64,000 bases of DNA from Wocania_A spongiicola (GTDB lineage Bacteria > Bacteroidota > Bacteroidia > Flavobacteriales > Flavobacteriaceae): the NCBI RefSeq assembly GCF_023502325.1, contig NZ_JAMFLZ010000004.1, positions 1 through 64,000 on the forward strand, given 5' to 3'. The notes beneath the pieces were generated by a model. That model was not told where the DNA came from. It was given only the letters and a program-made list of their open reading frames with translations, and did no database searches. The translations under genes and the position numbers were made by a program. Numbering within the stretch: the first letter of the stretch is position 1; each line of letters starts with the position of its first letter. This document shows positions 18,462-27,897 of the stretch, one piece after another.

Positions 18462-18549
18462 AGAGAGGTGGCCGAGTGGCTTAAGGCGCACGCTTGGAAA
18501 GCGTGTATGCGTTAATAGCGTATCGAGGGTTCGAATCCCTTCCTCTCTG
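18462..18549 (+). tRNA. tRNA-Ser (anticodon GGA)
   Basis: The 88-base cloverleaf has the acceptor stem AGAGAGG/CCTCTCT and discriminator G. The anticodon stem CACGC/GCGTG encloses the loop TTGGAAA (anticodon GGA). A long variable arm typical of tRNA-Ser and the TTCGAAT T-loop follow. The CCA end is not encoded. Confidence 0.95.
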
Positions 18550-18623
18550 CTGTTATTTTTATTTTTTAATTGCTTTTTTTTTATATCTTTAACACTTTAA
18601 CTAATAAAATTAAGATCGAGAAC

Positions 18624-19397
18624 ATGAAAAGATTATTTTCTATCCTAGCCATTACAGGAATAATGGCGTTCGGAACTGTTAATGCAACAACAAATGCAAA
18701 CGCGACTACAGCAACGACTACTGTAGCAACTATTACTCAAGAAACCAATGAAGCTCCTGCTGAAGAAGCGAGTTTTCATCAAGATTTGAAAAAGAGATTC
18801 GTTGAAGGAGGTCCTGGATTTATGGGGATTGTATTATTATGTTTAATATTAGGATTAGCAATAGCTATCGAGAGAATTATCTTTTTAAACCTTTCTACAA
18901 CTAATACTAAAAAATTAACTCAAAATGTAGAAGACGCATTATCATCTGGTGGTGTTGAAGCTGCAAAAGAAGTTTGTAGAAATACAAAAGGACCTATTGC
19001 GTCTATATTCTACCAAGGATTAGATAGAACAGACGAAGGTATTGAAGCTGCTGAAAAAGCTGTTGTAGCTTATGGTGGTGTACAAATGGGTCAATTAGAG
19101 AAAAATGTATCTTGGATATCTTTATTTATTGCCTTAGCACCAATGTTAGGTTTCATGGGAACTGTAATAGGGATGATTCAAGCTTTTGATAAAATTGAAG
19201 CTGCTGGAGATATGAACCCGTCATTAGTTGCCGGTGGTATTAAAGTAGCACTTTTAACAACTGTATTTGGTTTAGTTGTGGCAATTATACTTCAAATTTT
19301 TTACAATTATATTATTGCGAAAATTGATAGCATTGTTAACGATATGGAAGACGCTTCTATTACGTTAATGGATTTGCTAATTAGACAAAAGAAGTAA
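18624..19397 (+). CDS. exbB: MotA/TolQ/ExbB proton channel family protein
   Basis: The 257-residue inner-membrane protein converts proton motive force into mechanical work for TonB together with ExbD. The first hydrophobic segment looks like a signal anchor (MKRLFSILAITGIMAFG). An Ala/Thr-rich linker and three transmembrane helices follow (about 65-90, 165-190 and 205-235). The family core LAPMLGFMGTVIGMIQAFDKI is clear. I chose the ATG at 18624 over an upstream TTG at 18570 because the latter adds residues that run into the tRNA-proximal region. It leads a four-gene operon with two ExbD genes. Confidence 0.93.
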   Translation: MKRLFSILAITGIMAFGTVNATTNANATTATTTVATITQETNEAPAEEASFHQDLKKRFVEGGPGFMGIVLLCLILGLAIAIERIIFLNLSTTNTKKLTQNVEDALSSGGVEAAKEVCRNTKGPIASIFYQGLDRTDEGIEAAEKAVVAYGGVQMGQLEKNVSWISLFIALAPMLGFMGTVIGMIQAFDKIEAAGDMNPSLVAGGIKVALLTTVFGLVVAIILQIFYNYIIAKIDSIVNDMEDASITLMDLLIRQKK

Positions 19398-19418
19398 TAA
19401 TTTAAAATTGTAAGTATT

Positions 19419-19853
19419 ATGAAAAAAATATTAACCATATTGTTAGCAATAGTAGGAGTTCTTTCTATTATATTTCTAGCAATGATAATATCAACTGGCG
19501 ATGATGCTATCAAAGCAGGAGAGTCTAGTGGTACAGTAAACACGTTTATGTACATTGGATACTTAGTTTTGATTTTAACTTTAGCCTTTGTTGTTATCTT
19601 TAGTTTAAAAAATATCTTTAGTAATTCTGAAACACTTAAGAGTACGCTTAAAGGCGTTGGGGTATTCGCCTTATTAGCTCTTATTAGCTATTTTGGATTT
19701 GCTAATGGCGTGGAAACAGAATTAAAAGATGGAGACATGTTGTCTGCAGGAGGTTCGCAATTATTAGGAGCAGGATTATATTTATTTTATTTCCTACTTG
19801 CTATTGCTGGAGGCTCAATGCTGTTTTTCGGAATAAAAAAAATGATAAGGTAA
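19419..19853 (+). CDS. Four-helix inner-membrane protein of unknown function within the ExbB/ExbD operon
   Basis: The 144-residue protein has four predicted transmembrane helices (about 3-23, 44-64, 78-95 and 113-138) separated by short polar loops. I recognise no enzymatic motif. It lies 21 bases after exbB and is separated by 1 base from the first exbD gene, so it is translationally embedded in the TonB-energising operon. A structural or accessory role in an ExbB/ExbD complex is the natural inference, but nothing in the sequence proves it. Confidence 0.85.
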   Translation: MKKILTILLAIVGVLSIIFLAMIISTGDDAIKAGESSGTVNTFMYIGYLVLILTLAFVVIFSLKNIFSNSETLKSTLKGVGVFALLALISYFGFANGVETELKDGDMLSAGGSQLLGAGLYLFYFLLAIAGGSMLFFGIKKMIR

Positions 19854-19854
19854 T

Positions 19855-20466
19855 ATGGCAAAACGAGCAGCACCAGAAGTTAATGCAGGCTCAATGGCCG
19901 ACATTGCCTTCTTACTATTAATTTTTTTCTTAGTTACAACAACTATTGAGAAAGATTCTGGTATTAACCGTAAGCTACCTCCTATTGATGATAGTGAAGT
20001 AGAACCACCAATTATAAAACAGAAAAATATTTTTACTGTTTCATTGAACAAAAACAATGATTTATTGGTTGAAGACGAAAGAATGAATATTAAAGATTTG
20101 CGCAAAGCCGCTGTTGAATTTTTAGACAATGGAGGTGATGGTACTTGTGATTATTGTGATGGCAAGAAAGACCCAGCATCATCAGATAACCCAGACAAGG
20201 CTATTATATCTTTAAAGAACGACCGTGAAACATCTTACGCAGCTTATATTTCTGTTCAAAACGAATTGGTTGCAGCTTATAATGAATTAAGAAACAGAAG
20301 AGCACTTCAGGTAGGTCCTCAAAAAGGGTTTAGTGATATGGACTTCATTAAGATGCAAAACAATTATAAGGACGTTAGGTGGAATGGTAATAAAGAAAAG
20401 TTAAAAGAGGTTATTGATCAAATAAAACTTGAAATACCTCAAAAGCTTTCAGAAGTTGTAGAATAA
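19855..20466 (+). CDS. exbD: ExbD/TolR family biopolymer transport protein (first copy)
   Basis: The 203-residue protein has a short cytoplasmic tail, one transmembrane helix with the proton-carrying aspartate (MADIAFLLLIFFLVTT, Asp16) and a periplasmic domain. The periplasmic part is longer than in classic ExbD (about 140 residues). It contains a CDYC pair at Cys98/Cys101 in a Gly/Asp/Lys-rich loop, which might bind metal or form a disulfide. It works with ExbB. The gene follows the four-helix membrane protein by 1 base and precedes the second exbD by 25. Confidence 0.93.
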   Translation: MAKRAAPEVNAGSMADIAFLLLIFFLVTTTIEKDSGINRKLPPIDDSEVEPPIIKQKNIFTVSLNKNNDLLVEDERMNIKDLRKAAVEFLDNGGDGTCDYCDGKKDPASSDNPDKAIISLKNDRETSYAAYISVQNELVAAYNELRNRRALQVGPQKGFSDMDFIKMQNNYKDVRWNGNKEKLKEVIDQIKLEIPQKLSEVVE

Positions 20467-20491
20467 TTTAGAATTAAATAAATTAAAGATT

Positions 20492-20971
20492 ATGTCTAAA
20501 TTTAAAAAGAAAAAAGATGGAGGGTTGCCTCCTGTTAATACAGCATCATTACCAGATATTGTATTCATGTTATTATTCTTTTTTATGGTTGCTACCGTAA
20601 TGAGAGAAGATACACTTAAAATACAAAATCAATTACCGCTTGCAGATCAAGTTGAAAAACTGGATAAAAAATACCCAATTAGCTATATATATATGGGTAA
20701 ACCAAGTGCTAATTATAAAAAGTTCGGTAATGTTGCAAGAATTCAGCTTAATGATAAATTTGCTGATGTTTCTGAGGTTGGACGATTCATCGATGCTGAA
20801 AGACTAGCCATAAGAGAAGAATTAATTCCTTACTTAACAGTATCTTTAAAAGTAGATAAAGATGCTAATATGGGGATTGTTGGAGATGTTAAACAAGAGC
20901 TGAGAAAGGTAAATGCATTAAAAATTAATTATACCACCGGCGCTGGAGATGCATTGAGCAACATGGAATAA
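20492..20971 (+). CDS. exbD: ExbD/TolR family biopolymer transport protein (second copy)
   Basis: This 159-residue ExbD has a lysine-rich cytoplasmic tail (MSKFKKKKDGG), a single transmembrane helix with the conserved Asp (SLPDIVFMLLFFFMVATVM, Asp22) and a short periplasmic domain. It differs clearly from the 203-residue first copy and lacks the CDYC loop. Bacteroidota commonly carry two unequal ExbD proteins beside one ExbB, and such pairs may form mixed dimers. A terminator at 20993-21030 closes the operon. Confidence 0.93.
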   Translation: MSKFKKKKDGGLPPVNTASLPDIVFMLLFFFMVATVMREDTLKIQNQLPLADQVEKLDKKYPISYIYMGKPSANYKKFGNVARIQLNDKFADVSEVGRFIDAERLAIREELIPYLTVSLKVDKDANMGIVGDVKQELRKVNALKINYTTGAGDALSNME

Positions 20972-20992
20972 GAAATCTTAATTTTATATTAT

Positions 20993-21030
20993 AAAAAGCG
21001 TTTTGATGATTCAAAACGCTTTTTATTTTT
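20993..21030 (+). terminator. Intrinsic terminator after the ExbB/ExbD operon
   Basis: A perfect 14-base stem, AAAAAGCGTTTTGA with TCAAAACGCTTTTT, encloses a TGAT loop and leads into a T-rich tail. Confidence 0.92.
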
Positions 21031-21075
21031 TAATTGCAATGCAATTTTAATTATACTTGTATGTTACTATAATAA

Positions 21076-21783
21076 ATGGATATAAATAAAATGAAGAACC
21101 TCTTTTTTATTGTGCTTTTTATACTGGGTTTTCAATGCGTTTTTTCTCAAGAAGTCCAAAATAAAGCTGTTGACTCGCTTTACAAGGAAGATCATTTTTA
21201 TATTGGAATAACTTATAATTTATTAGGAAGCATTCCAAACGATTTAAAACAAAGTGGGTTTTCATCTGGGTTTCATTTAGGATATATTAAGGATATGCCA
21301 ATTAATCAGAACAGGAATGTGTCTATAGGAATAGGTATTGGGTATTCAGCAAATTCATTTAATCAAAACTTACTTGTTAATAAAGATAATTCTAGAAACT
21401 TCGAGTATAGTATTTTAACAGATAGTGATACATATTCTAAAAATAAATTCTCAATGCATTTGGTTGAATTGCCAATTGAATTTAGATGGCGTACATCTAC
21501 GGTAGCTAATTACGATTTTTGGCGTATTTATACAGGTTTTAAGCTAGGATATGTACTTGCGAGCACAACCAAGCATGTTGGAGACTTAGGAGCTTTTAAA
21601 TACAATAATGTTAGTGGTTTTAATGACTTTCAATACGGATTAACATTAAGTGTAGGTTATGGCACATGGAATCTACATTTATATTATGCTTTGAATCCTA
21701 TATTTTCTAGTGATACCAAAATAAATGGGAATAAAATAGATATAAACGCTATTAAGGTTGGGTTGATGTTTTATATTCTATAA
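21076..21783 (+). CDS. PorT-like outer-membrane beta-barrel protein
   Basis: The 235-residue product has a signal peptide (about 1-25, ending CVFSQE) and amphipathic strands (HFYIGITYNLLG, VSIGIGIGYSANSF, LVELPIEFRWR, WRIYTGFKLGYVL, YGLTLSVGYGTWNLHLYYAL), ending in GLMFYIL. This matches the porin/PorT-like small barrel families of Bacteroidota. It is not evidence for type IX secretion by itself. The start could also be the ATG at 21091, giving MKNLFFIVLF. It stands alone after the ExbD terminator and is convergent with the next gene. Confidence 0.7.
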   Translation: MDINKMKNLFFIVLFILGFQCVFSQEVQNKAVDSLYKEDHFYIGITYNLLGSIPNDLKQSGFSSGFHLGYIKDMPINQNRNVSIGIGIGYSANSFNQNLLVNKDNSRNFEYSILTDSDTYSKNKFSMHLVELPIEFRWRTSTVANYDFWRIYTGFKLGYVLASTTKHVGDLGAFKYNNVSGFNDFQYGLTLSVGYGTWNLHLYYALNPIFSSDTKINGNKIDINAIKVGLMFYIL

Positions 21784-21816
21784 ATACTTTTTTCAACCTT
21801 ACGATATGGGATTCTC

Positions 21817-22425
21817 CTATAACCAGTAATTTACTAAAATTAGCTGCGGAAACATACCAATAATAAAGCCAATAATTAATTCTTTATAAGTATGTGCATT
21901 AAGGTGTAATCTTGAAGTCGCTACAGCTCCAGTAATTATAGACATTAACGCTAATTCATCATTGATGTTAATGTTAAAATGAATGCTCAAAGCTATAAAG
22001 AACATAAATAAGCCGGATACTGCAATCATATGAATACTAGCTTTAAATTTAAAAATGGCCAAAATTAAACAAGCTAATGTTGAAATTAATATGCCAACGA
22101 AAAAGAAATAGAGCTCAATAATTTGATTTGGAGTAATAATGCGCTGAAGCACCAAAAGGATAACTATACAGTTGAGTATTAAAGGGAAAACTCGCTCCTT
22201 AGTGCTTTCTAAATGAATCGACTTAACCTTGCCTAAAGTTTTTAATAAAAAGTATAGTAATATTGGCAAAACAATGGTTAAAATAAAAAGTGAAATTAAT
22301 TTTGCCTGAATAATTTCATTAGGAATAAATCGTGGTGTTTTTATGAAGTAAAAAGCAACACCTAATAATGGCATTAATAAAGGGTGAAAAATATACGAGA
22401 TGCTTTTTAAAATACGATCTATCAT
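21817..22425 (-). CDS. Multi-pass membrane protein, possibly a divergent PAP2-like phosphatase
   Basis: The 202-residue protein has about six transmembrane helices. The region KASIHMIAVSGL followed by ATSRLHLNAHTYKELIIGFIIG resembles the SGH and SR...H motifs of the PAP2 phosphatase family. The first motif is altered (SIH), so activity is uncertain. The gene overlaps the rpoN stop by 4 bases (ATGA), so the two are translated in one operon. I would call it a conserved membrane protein until the fold is checked. Confidence 0.6.
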   Translation of the reverse strand: MIDRILKSISYIFHPLLMPLLGVAFYFIKTPRFIPNEIIQAKLISLFILTIVLPILLYFLLKTLGKVKSIHLESTKERVFPLILNCIVILLVLQRIITPNQIIELYFFFVGILISTLACLILAIFKFKASIHMIAVSGLFMFFIALSIHFNININDELALMSIITGAVATSRLHLNAHTYKELIIGFIIGMFPQLILVNYWL

Positions 22426-23882
22426 ATTTTTTTGCGTAAACGTGCTACTGGAATGTCCAATTGCTCTCTGTATTTAGCAACGGTACGCCTTGCAATTGGG
22501 TAACCTTTTTCTTTTAAAATACCTGCTAAAGTTTCATCAGTTAATGGTTTGCGTTTATCCTCTTCATCAATAACAGTCTCTAAAATTTTCTTTATTTCTC
22601 TTGTTGATACGTCTTCACCTTGATCGTTTTTCATCGATTCAGAAAAGAATTCTTTAATCAATTTTGTTCCGTAAGGCGTATCAACATATTTACTATTTGC
22701 TACCCTGGATACTGTTGAAACATCCATAGAAATTTCATCTGCAATATCTTTAAGGATCATTGGCTTTAAAGTGCGTTCGTCGCCTGTTAAAAAATATTCA
22801 CTTTGATAATGCATAATAGCGCTCATGGTTACAAATAATGTTTGTTGGCGCTGTTTTATAGCTTCAATAAACCATTTTGCTGCATCTAATTTTTGCTTAA
22901 TAAAAATAACCGCATCTTTTTGAGAGCTCGATTTTTCTTTGCTGTCTTTGTAGCCCTTAAGCATATTATTATACTCTCTGGAGACATGAAGTTCTGGAGC
23001 ATTTCTACCATTAAGTGTAAGTTCTAATTCTCCATCAACAATTTTAATGGCAAAATCTGGTACAACATGTTCAACAATTCTATTGTTTCCAGCATAAGAA
23101 CCACCAGGTTTCGGGTTTAAATGCTCTATTTCTGAAATAGCATCTTTCAGCTGTTCTTCAGTTATGTCAAACTTTAGAAGCAATTTTTTGTAATGTTTTT
23201 TTGTAAATTGATCAAAAGCATTATCAATAATACTTATTGCTAATTCACAATCTGCTGTTTTTTCTTTTCTATGCAGTTGAATACTTAAACATTCTTGTAA
23301 ACTTCGTGCTCCAACACCCGCTGGATCTAATTGATGTACAATGTTTAAAACAGATTCTACCTTTTCTTCGTCTGTGTAAACATTTTGAGTAAATGCTAAA
23401 TCATCTGTAATATCAGATAACGAACGGCGTATATATCCACTTTCATCTACGCTTCCTACTAAAAATTCAGCGATATCACGTTCTTCATCGGATAAGCGAT
23501 ACGTATTTAATTGATTGATTAAATGCTGTGTAAACGATGTTCCTGCAGCATAAGGAATTGTTTTTTCATCATCATCGCTACTATAATTATTTACTTGTGT
23601 ACGATAATCAGGAATTTCATCATCACTTAAATACTCATCAACATTAATGTCTTCGGTATTTATAGTTTCATTGTCATTAAAATCGTCAGTAGAGTTATCT
23701 AAATCAGAATCGTAATCACTATCATGTTCCTCTTTACCTCCTTCAAGTGCAGGGTTCTCCTCAAGCTCTTGTTTTAAACGTTGCTCAAACGCTTGTGTAG
23801 GCAGCTGAATCAATTTCATTAATTGAATTTGCTGCGGCGACAGTTTTTGTGATAATTTAAATTGTAAGTGTTGTTTGAGCAT
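22422..23882 (-). CDS. rpoN: RNA polymerase sigma-54 factor
   Basis: The 486-residue protein has the Gln/Leu-rich activator-contact region I (LKQHLQFKLSQKLSPQQIQLMKLIQLP), an unusually acidic region II (about 50-110, with long Asp/Glu/Ser runs), the core-binding domain, and the RpoN box ARRTVAKYRE near the C-terminus. It directs transcription at -24/-12 promoters and needs an AAA+ enhancer-binding protein, of which none is encoded here. The gene lies between asnS and a membrane protein gene. Confidence 0.96.
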   Translation of the reverse strand: MLKQHLQFKLSQKLSPQQIQLMKLIQLPTQAFEQRLKQELEENPALEGGKEEHDSDYDSDLDNSTDDFNDNETINTEDINVDEYLSDDEIPDYRTQVNNYSSDDDEKTIPYAAGTSFTQHLINQLNTYRLSDEERDIAEFLVGSVDESGYIRRSLSDITDDLAFTQNVYTDEEKVESVLNIVHQLDPAGVGARSLQECLSIQLHRKEKTADCELAISIIDNAFDQFTKKHYKKLLLKFDITEEQLKDAISEIEHLNPKPGGSYAGNNRIVEHVVPDFAIKIVDGELELTLNGRNAPELHVSREYNNMLKGYKDSKEKSSSQKDAVIFIKQKLDAAKWFIEAIKQRQQTLFVTMSAIMHYQSEYFLTGDERTLKPMILKDIADEISMDVSTVSRVANSKYVDTPYGTKLIKEFFSESMKNDQGEDVSTREIKKILETVIDEEDKRKPLTDETLAGILKEKGYPIARRTVAKYREQLDIPVARLRKKI

Positions 23883-23963
23883 ATATACGATTTGGTTTAA
23901 GATAAAAGTAAAAAAAACTTTTATCTCTTAGTTACCAAGTAACGATTCTTTTTTATAGATATG

Positions 23964-25397
23964 TTAAAATTCAGCATTTTGAGGTGTTCTTGGAAAAGGA
24001 ATTACGTCTCTAATGTTACTCATTCCTGTTGCAAACATAACCAATCGTTCAAAACCTAAACCAAAACCAGAATGTACTGCAGTACCATATTTACGTAAAT
24101 CTAAATACCACCATAATTCTTTTTCATCAATATCTAACGCTTTCATTTTTTCTTTTAGCACTTCTAAACGTTCTTCACGCTGTGATCCACCTACCATTTC
24201 TCCAATACCAGGGAATAGTATATCCATGGCACGAACCGTTTTTCCATCTTCATTTAAACGCATATAAAAAGCTTTAATATTTGCTGGATAATCAAATAAA
24301 ATAACAGGACATTTAAAATGTTTTTCAACAAGAAAACGTTCATGCTCGCTTTGTAAATCGGCACCCCATTCGTTTATAATGTATTTAAATTTCTTTTTCT
24401 TATTTGGCTTACAATTACGTAAAATGTCTATGGCTTCAGTGTAACTAACACGTTTAAAATTGTTTTCGGTAACAAATTTTAACTTTTCTATTAAACTCAT
24501 ATCGCTACGTTCAGCCTGCGGTTTTGTTTTGTCTTCGTCTTGTAAACGTTTATCTAAAAATTCTAAATCGTCATGATTATTCTCTAAAACATAGCTAATT
24601 ACAGATTTCATAAAATCTTCTGCTAAGTCCATGTTACCTGCTAAATCCATAAAAGCAACTTCGGGTTCAATCATCCAGAATTCTGCTAAATGACGTGAAG
24701 TATTTGAGTTTTCTGCTCTAAATGTTGGTCCGAAAGTGTAAACTTTACCAAGAGACATGGCATAGGTTTCAGCTTCTAATTGTCCAGAAACAGTTAAGTT
24801 GGTTTCTTTTCCAAAGAAATCTTCTTTATAATCAACTTCGCCGTCATCATTTAATGGCGGATTTTTATCATCTAAATTTGTTACTCTAAACATTTCGCCT
24901 GCACCTTCAGCATCACTACCTGTTATAATTGGCGCGTGCATGTAGTAAAATCCATTCTCATTAAAGTATTTATGTATAGCAAAAGAAAGTGCAGAACGCA
25001 AACGCATCACAGCACTAAAAGTGTTAGTACGTGTTCGCAAATGAGCATTTTCTCTTAAAAATTCAAAGGAGTGTTTTTTTGGTTGAATAGGAAACGTTTC
25101 AGGGTCCGAATCGCCTAAAATCTCAATTGAATTTACATTAATTTCAACCTTTTGACCTTTTCCTTGACTCTCTACCAGCTCGCCTTTTATATGCATAGCT
25201 GCACCAGTTGTTATGCGTTTTAATATGGCCTCGTCAGTATTTTCAAAATCTACTACACATTGTATATTATTTAAAGTGGAACCATCGTTTAAAGCTATAA
25301 AACGATTAGCTCTAAAAGTTCTTACCCATCCTTTAACTTCTACTTCGGGTGTAGCTATCTTTTGCGATAATAATTCTGAAACGGTACTTAATTGCAT
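23964..25397 (-). CDS. asnS: Asparaginyl-tRNA synthetase
   Basis: This 477-residue class II synthetase charges tRNA-Asn. It has an N-terminal OB-fold anticodon-binding domain (about 15-100, VKGWVRTFRAN). The class II motif 2 is in GPTFRAENSNTSRHLAEFWMIEPE and motif 3 in GFGLGFERLVMFATG. The RHLAEFWM pattern marks the Asn/Asp-type enzymes and the length fits AsnRS. It is followed by rpoN after 81 bases. Confidence 0.97.
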   Translation of the reverse strand: MQLSTVSELLSQKIATPEVEVKGWVRTFRANRFIALNDGSTLNNIQCVVDFENTDEAILKRITTGAAMHIKGELVESQGKGQKVEINVNSIEILGDSDPETFPIQPKKHSFEFLRENAHLRTRTNTFSAVMRLRSALSFAIHKYFNENGFYYMHAPIITGSDAEGAGEMFRVTNLDDKNPPLNDDGEVDYKEDFFGKETNLTVSGQLEAETYAMSLGKVYTFGPTFRAENSNTSRHLAEFWMIEPEVAFMDLAGNMDLAEDFMKSVISYVLENNHDDLEFLDKRLQDEDKTKPQAERSDMSLIEKLKFVTENNFKRVSYTEAIDILRNCKPNKKKKFKYIINEWGADLQSEHERFLVEKHFKCPVILFDYPANIKAFYMRLNEDGKTVRAMDILFPGIGEMVGGSQREERLEVLKEKMKALDIDEKELWWYLDLRKYGTAVHSGFGLGFERLVMFATGMSNIRDVIPFPRTPQNAEF

Positions 25398-25417
25398 GTG
25401 TATTAAATTTTAAAGTG

Positions 25418-25425
25418 CAAATATA
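25418..25425 (-). promoter_or_regulatory. Candidate -7 element for asnS
   Basis: The minus strand reads TATATTTG, an exact TAnnTTTG match, 20 bases before the asnS ATG. It lies just beyond the stop codon of the exporter gene. No clear TTTG appears at 19 bases. Confidence 0.4.
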
Positions 25426-25437
25426 AATTTTTATCTT

Positions 25438-27837
25438 TTATTGATTAGTGTTTTCGTCATCATCTCCTTCAGGAATAATATTTATTGAAGGTTCTTTTAA
25501 AACTTCTTTATTGGCAATACTGCGCTCTAAAGAGAGTAATAATGACGGGAGTAATAAAAGGTTTGAAAGCATTGCGAAAAGCAAAGTGGCTGAAACCAAC
25601 GCACCTAAAGCAACAGTGCCACCAAAGCTAGAAATCGTAAAAACAGAGAATCCAAAGAACAAAACGATGGATGTATAAAACATGCTTACACCAGTTTCGC
25701 GTAATGCAGCATAAACCGATTTTTTAATTTTCCAGTGGTTTGCCTGTAACTCTTGACGGTATTTTGCTAAAAAATGAATAGTATCGTCTACCGATATACC
25801 AAAAGCAATACTAAATACTAATATAGTTGAAGGTTTTATAGGTACACCTAAATACCCCATTAAACCTGCGGTAACTAATAATGGTAATAAATTTGGGATA
25901 AGTGATACAATAATCATTCTACCCGATCTAAACATATATGCCATAAATAATGAAATAAGAAAAATGGCTAATGATAATGATATTGCTAAGTTTTTTACTA
26001 AATATTTTGTTCCTTTTTGAAACACCAATGCCTTACCTGTCATACTTACATTGTACCTTTCTTTTGGGAAAACTTTGTCTATTTTAGCTTGAAGGTTTTC
26101 TTCTATGCGTTCCATTTTATCTGTACCAATATCTTTCATAAAAGTTGTAATACGTGCGTATTGACCAGTACTATCTACAAAGTTTTTAAGCAAATCAACA
26201 TTCGAAGAGGAGTTTTTTGCGTACGATAAAATAAAACTGTTTTCTTGTGAAGTTGGTAATTGGTAATGCTTAGGATTACCGTTATAATATGCTTGTTTCG
26301 AATACTTAACAAGACCAACAACCGAAATGGGTTTTGATAATTCTGGTGTTTCAATAATCAAATCCTCCAATTCATTCATTCGCTTTAGCGTAGCAAGTTT
26401 CATAACACCTTTTTTGCGCTTGGTGTCAATCATTATTTCCAAGGGCATAATACCATTAAACTCATTTTCAAAAAAACGAATGTCGTTTACAAACTCTGAC
26501 TCTTGTGGCATATCTTCAATTAAACTGCCAGAAATTTTAATTTGATAAATACCAATAATACTAGCTATAAGTAAAACCACAGATGTTGCATAAATGGCGA
26601 TATGTTTTTGTTTTACCATATATTCCATCCAATTGACAAACCCTCCAATCCAGCGTTTGTTTAAGTGCTCTAAATGACGATCCTTGGGGTAGGGTAAAAA
26701 CGTGTAGATAATAGGTATTATAAGTAAACATAAAATAAAAATAGCAAGAATACTTAGCGATGCTACAATACCAAATTCTTTTAAAAGCTTACTTTCTGTT
26801 AAAATAAACGTAGCAAAACCAGAGGCTGTGGTAACATTAGTCATTAATGTAGCATTACCAATTTTTGTAATAACGCGTTGTAGTGATTTTACTTTGTTGC
26901 CGTGTAATTTTACTTCGTGTTGATATTTATTAATTAAGAAGATGCAATTAGGAATACCTATAACAATAATTAAAGGCGGAATTAATGCGGTTAATACAGT
27001 AATTTCATAATTTAATAAACCAAGAAAGCCAAGTGTCCACATAACACCAACACAAACTACAATAAGTGAAATAAAGGTTGCCCTAAATGATCTAAAAAAG
27101 AAAAAGAAGATAAGTGAAGTTACAAGCAATGCCGCTAGAATAAATTTGCCAATCTCGTCAACAATTAGTTGCGCATTAAGTGTTCTAATATATGGCATGC
27201 CTGAAACTCTAACATCTATATTATTAGCTTCCTGGAAATCTTCTACAATCGGATTTAAAATATTAACAATAAAGTCTTTTCTTGCTGAAGTGTTAACAAT
27301 ATCTTTTTTTAAATAAATTGCTGTTCTAATTGTTTTACTCTCTTTGTTGAATAAGAAATTGTCATAAAACGGATACTTGTTAAAAAGCTCATCTTGAAGT
27401 ATTTCTATTTGTTTTATAGAAGAAACGGAATCTTTTATAAAAGGTTCAAGAATAAATTTTTCATTAATGTTATCTTTAACAAGTTTTTGTAAATCTTTAA
27501 TTGAAACAACAGTTTCTACTTCTTTAAATTGTTTGAAGTTTTCCGAAAGTTTATTCCAAGCATTTAATTTTTCAACTGTGAAGAAAGTAGAGTCTTTAAC
27601 TCCAAGGATAATTAAATTGCCTTCCTCTCCAAAGGTTTTTAAAAAATCATTATACTTTATATTTACCTCATGGTCGTCCGGCAAAAGATTAGCTTCGGTA
27701 TAAGTAAATCGCATATTCTCCCACTGAAAGCTAAAAAAAATGGTAGCAACAACTATAGCAATAAGAATAGCAATTTTATTGCGCAAAATTAACCTTGCAG
27801 TTATATCCCAAAAATTTGTTGTAAAAAGTTTAAACAT
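25438..27837 (-). CDS. RND/MMPL-family exporter
   Basis: The 799-residue membrane protein has the RND layout: one N-terminal helix, a large extracytoplasmic loop (about 45-215), five helices, then a second helix, second loop (about 430-610) and five more helices. Sterol-sensing/MMPL-like signatures such as FRSFRATFISLIVV and FSIAFGISVDDTIHFLAKY are visible, with the paired acidic residues DD in the latter. It could export hydrophobic molecules such as lipids, but the substrate cannot be inferred. It lies 60 bases after the DUF5686 barrel gene in the same direction. Confidence 0.88.
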   Translation of the reverse strand: MFKLFTTNFWDITARLILRNKIAILIAIVVATIFFSFQWENMRFTYTEANLLPDDHEVNIKYNDFLKTFGEEGNLIILGVKDSTFFTVEKLNAWNKLSENFKQFKEVETVVSIKDLQKLVKDNINEKFILEPFIKDSVSSIKQIEILQDELFNKYPFYDNFLFNKESKTIRTAIYLKKDIVNTSARKDFIVNILNPIVEDFQEANNIDVRVSGMPYIRTLNAQLIVDEIGKFILAALLVTSLIFFFFFRSFRATFISLIVVCVGVMWTLGFLGLLNYEITVLTALIPPLIIVIGIPNCIFLINKYQHEVKLHGNKVKSLQRVITKIGNATLMTNVTTASGFATFILTESKLLKEFGIVASLSILAIFILCLLIIPIIYTFLPYPKDRHLEHLNKRWIGGFVNWMEYMVKQKHIAIYATSVVLLIASIIGIYQIKISGSLIEDMPQESEFVNDIRFFENEFNGIMPLEIMIDTKRKKGVMKLATLKRMNELEDLIIETPELSKPISVVGLVKYSKQAYYNGNPKHYQLPTSQENSFILSYAKNSSSNVDLLKNFVDSTGQYARITTFMKDIGTDKMERIEENLQAKIDKVFPKERYNVSMTGKALVFQKGTKYLVKNLAISLSLAIFLISLFMAYMFRSGRMIIVSLIPNLLPLLVTAGLMGYLGVPIKPSTILVFSIAFGISVDDTIHFLAKYRQELQANHWKIKKSVYAALRETGVSMFYTSIVLFFGFSVFTISSFGGTVALGALVSATLLFAMLSNLLLLPSLLLSLERSIANKEVLKEPSINIIPEGDDDENTNQ

Positions 27838-27856
27838 GCTATGTTTTAAAGATGCG

Positions 27857-27864
27857 CAAAGGTA
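27857..27864 (-). promoter_or_regulatory. Candidate -7 element for the RND exporter gene
   Basis: The minus strand reads TACCTTTG, which fits TAnnTTTG, 19 bases upstream of the ATG. No -33 TTTG is evident at 19 bases. Confidence 0.35.
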
Positions 27865-27897
27865 GAAAAAACCTATATATAACTAGCTTTAATTGAC

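Noticed and set aside
21076..21783. Assignment as the type IX secretion protein PorT.
   Set aside because: Only general barrel features are seen and no other secretion genes are nearby, so the specific function is not supported.
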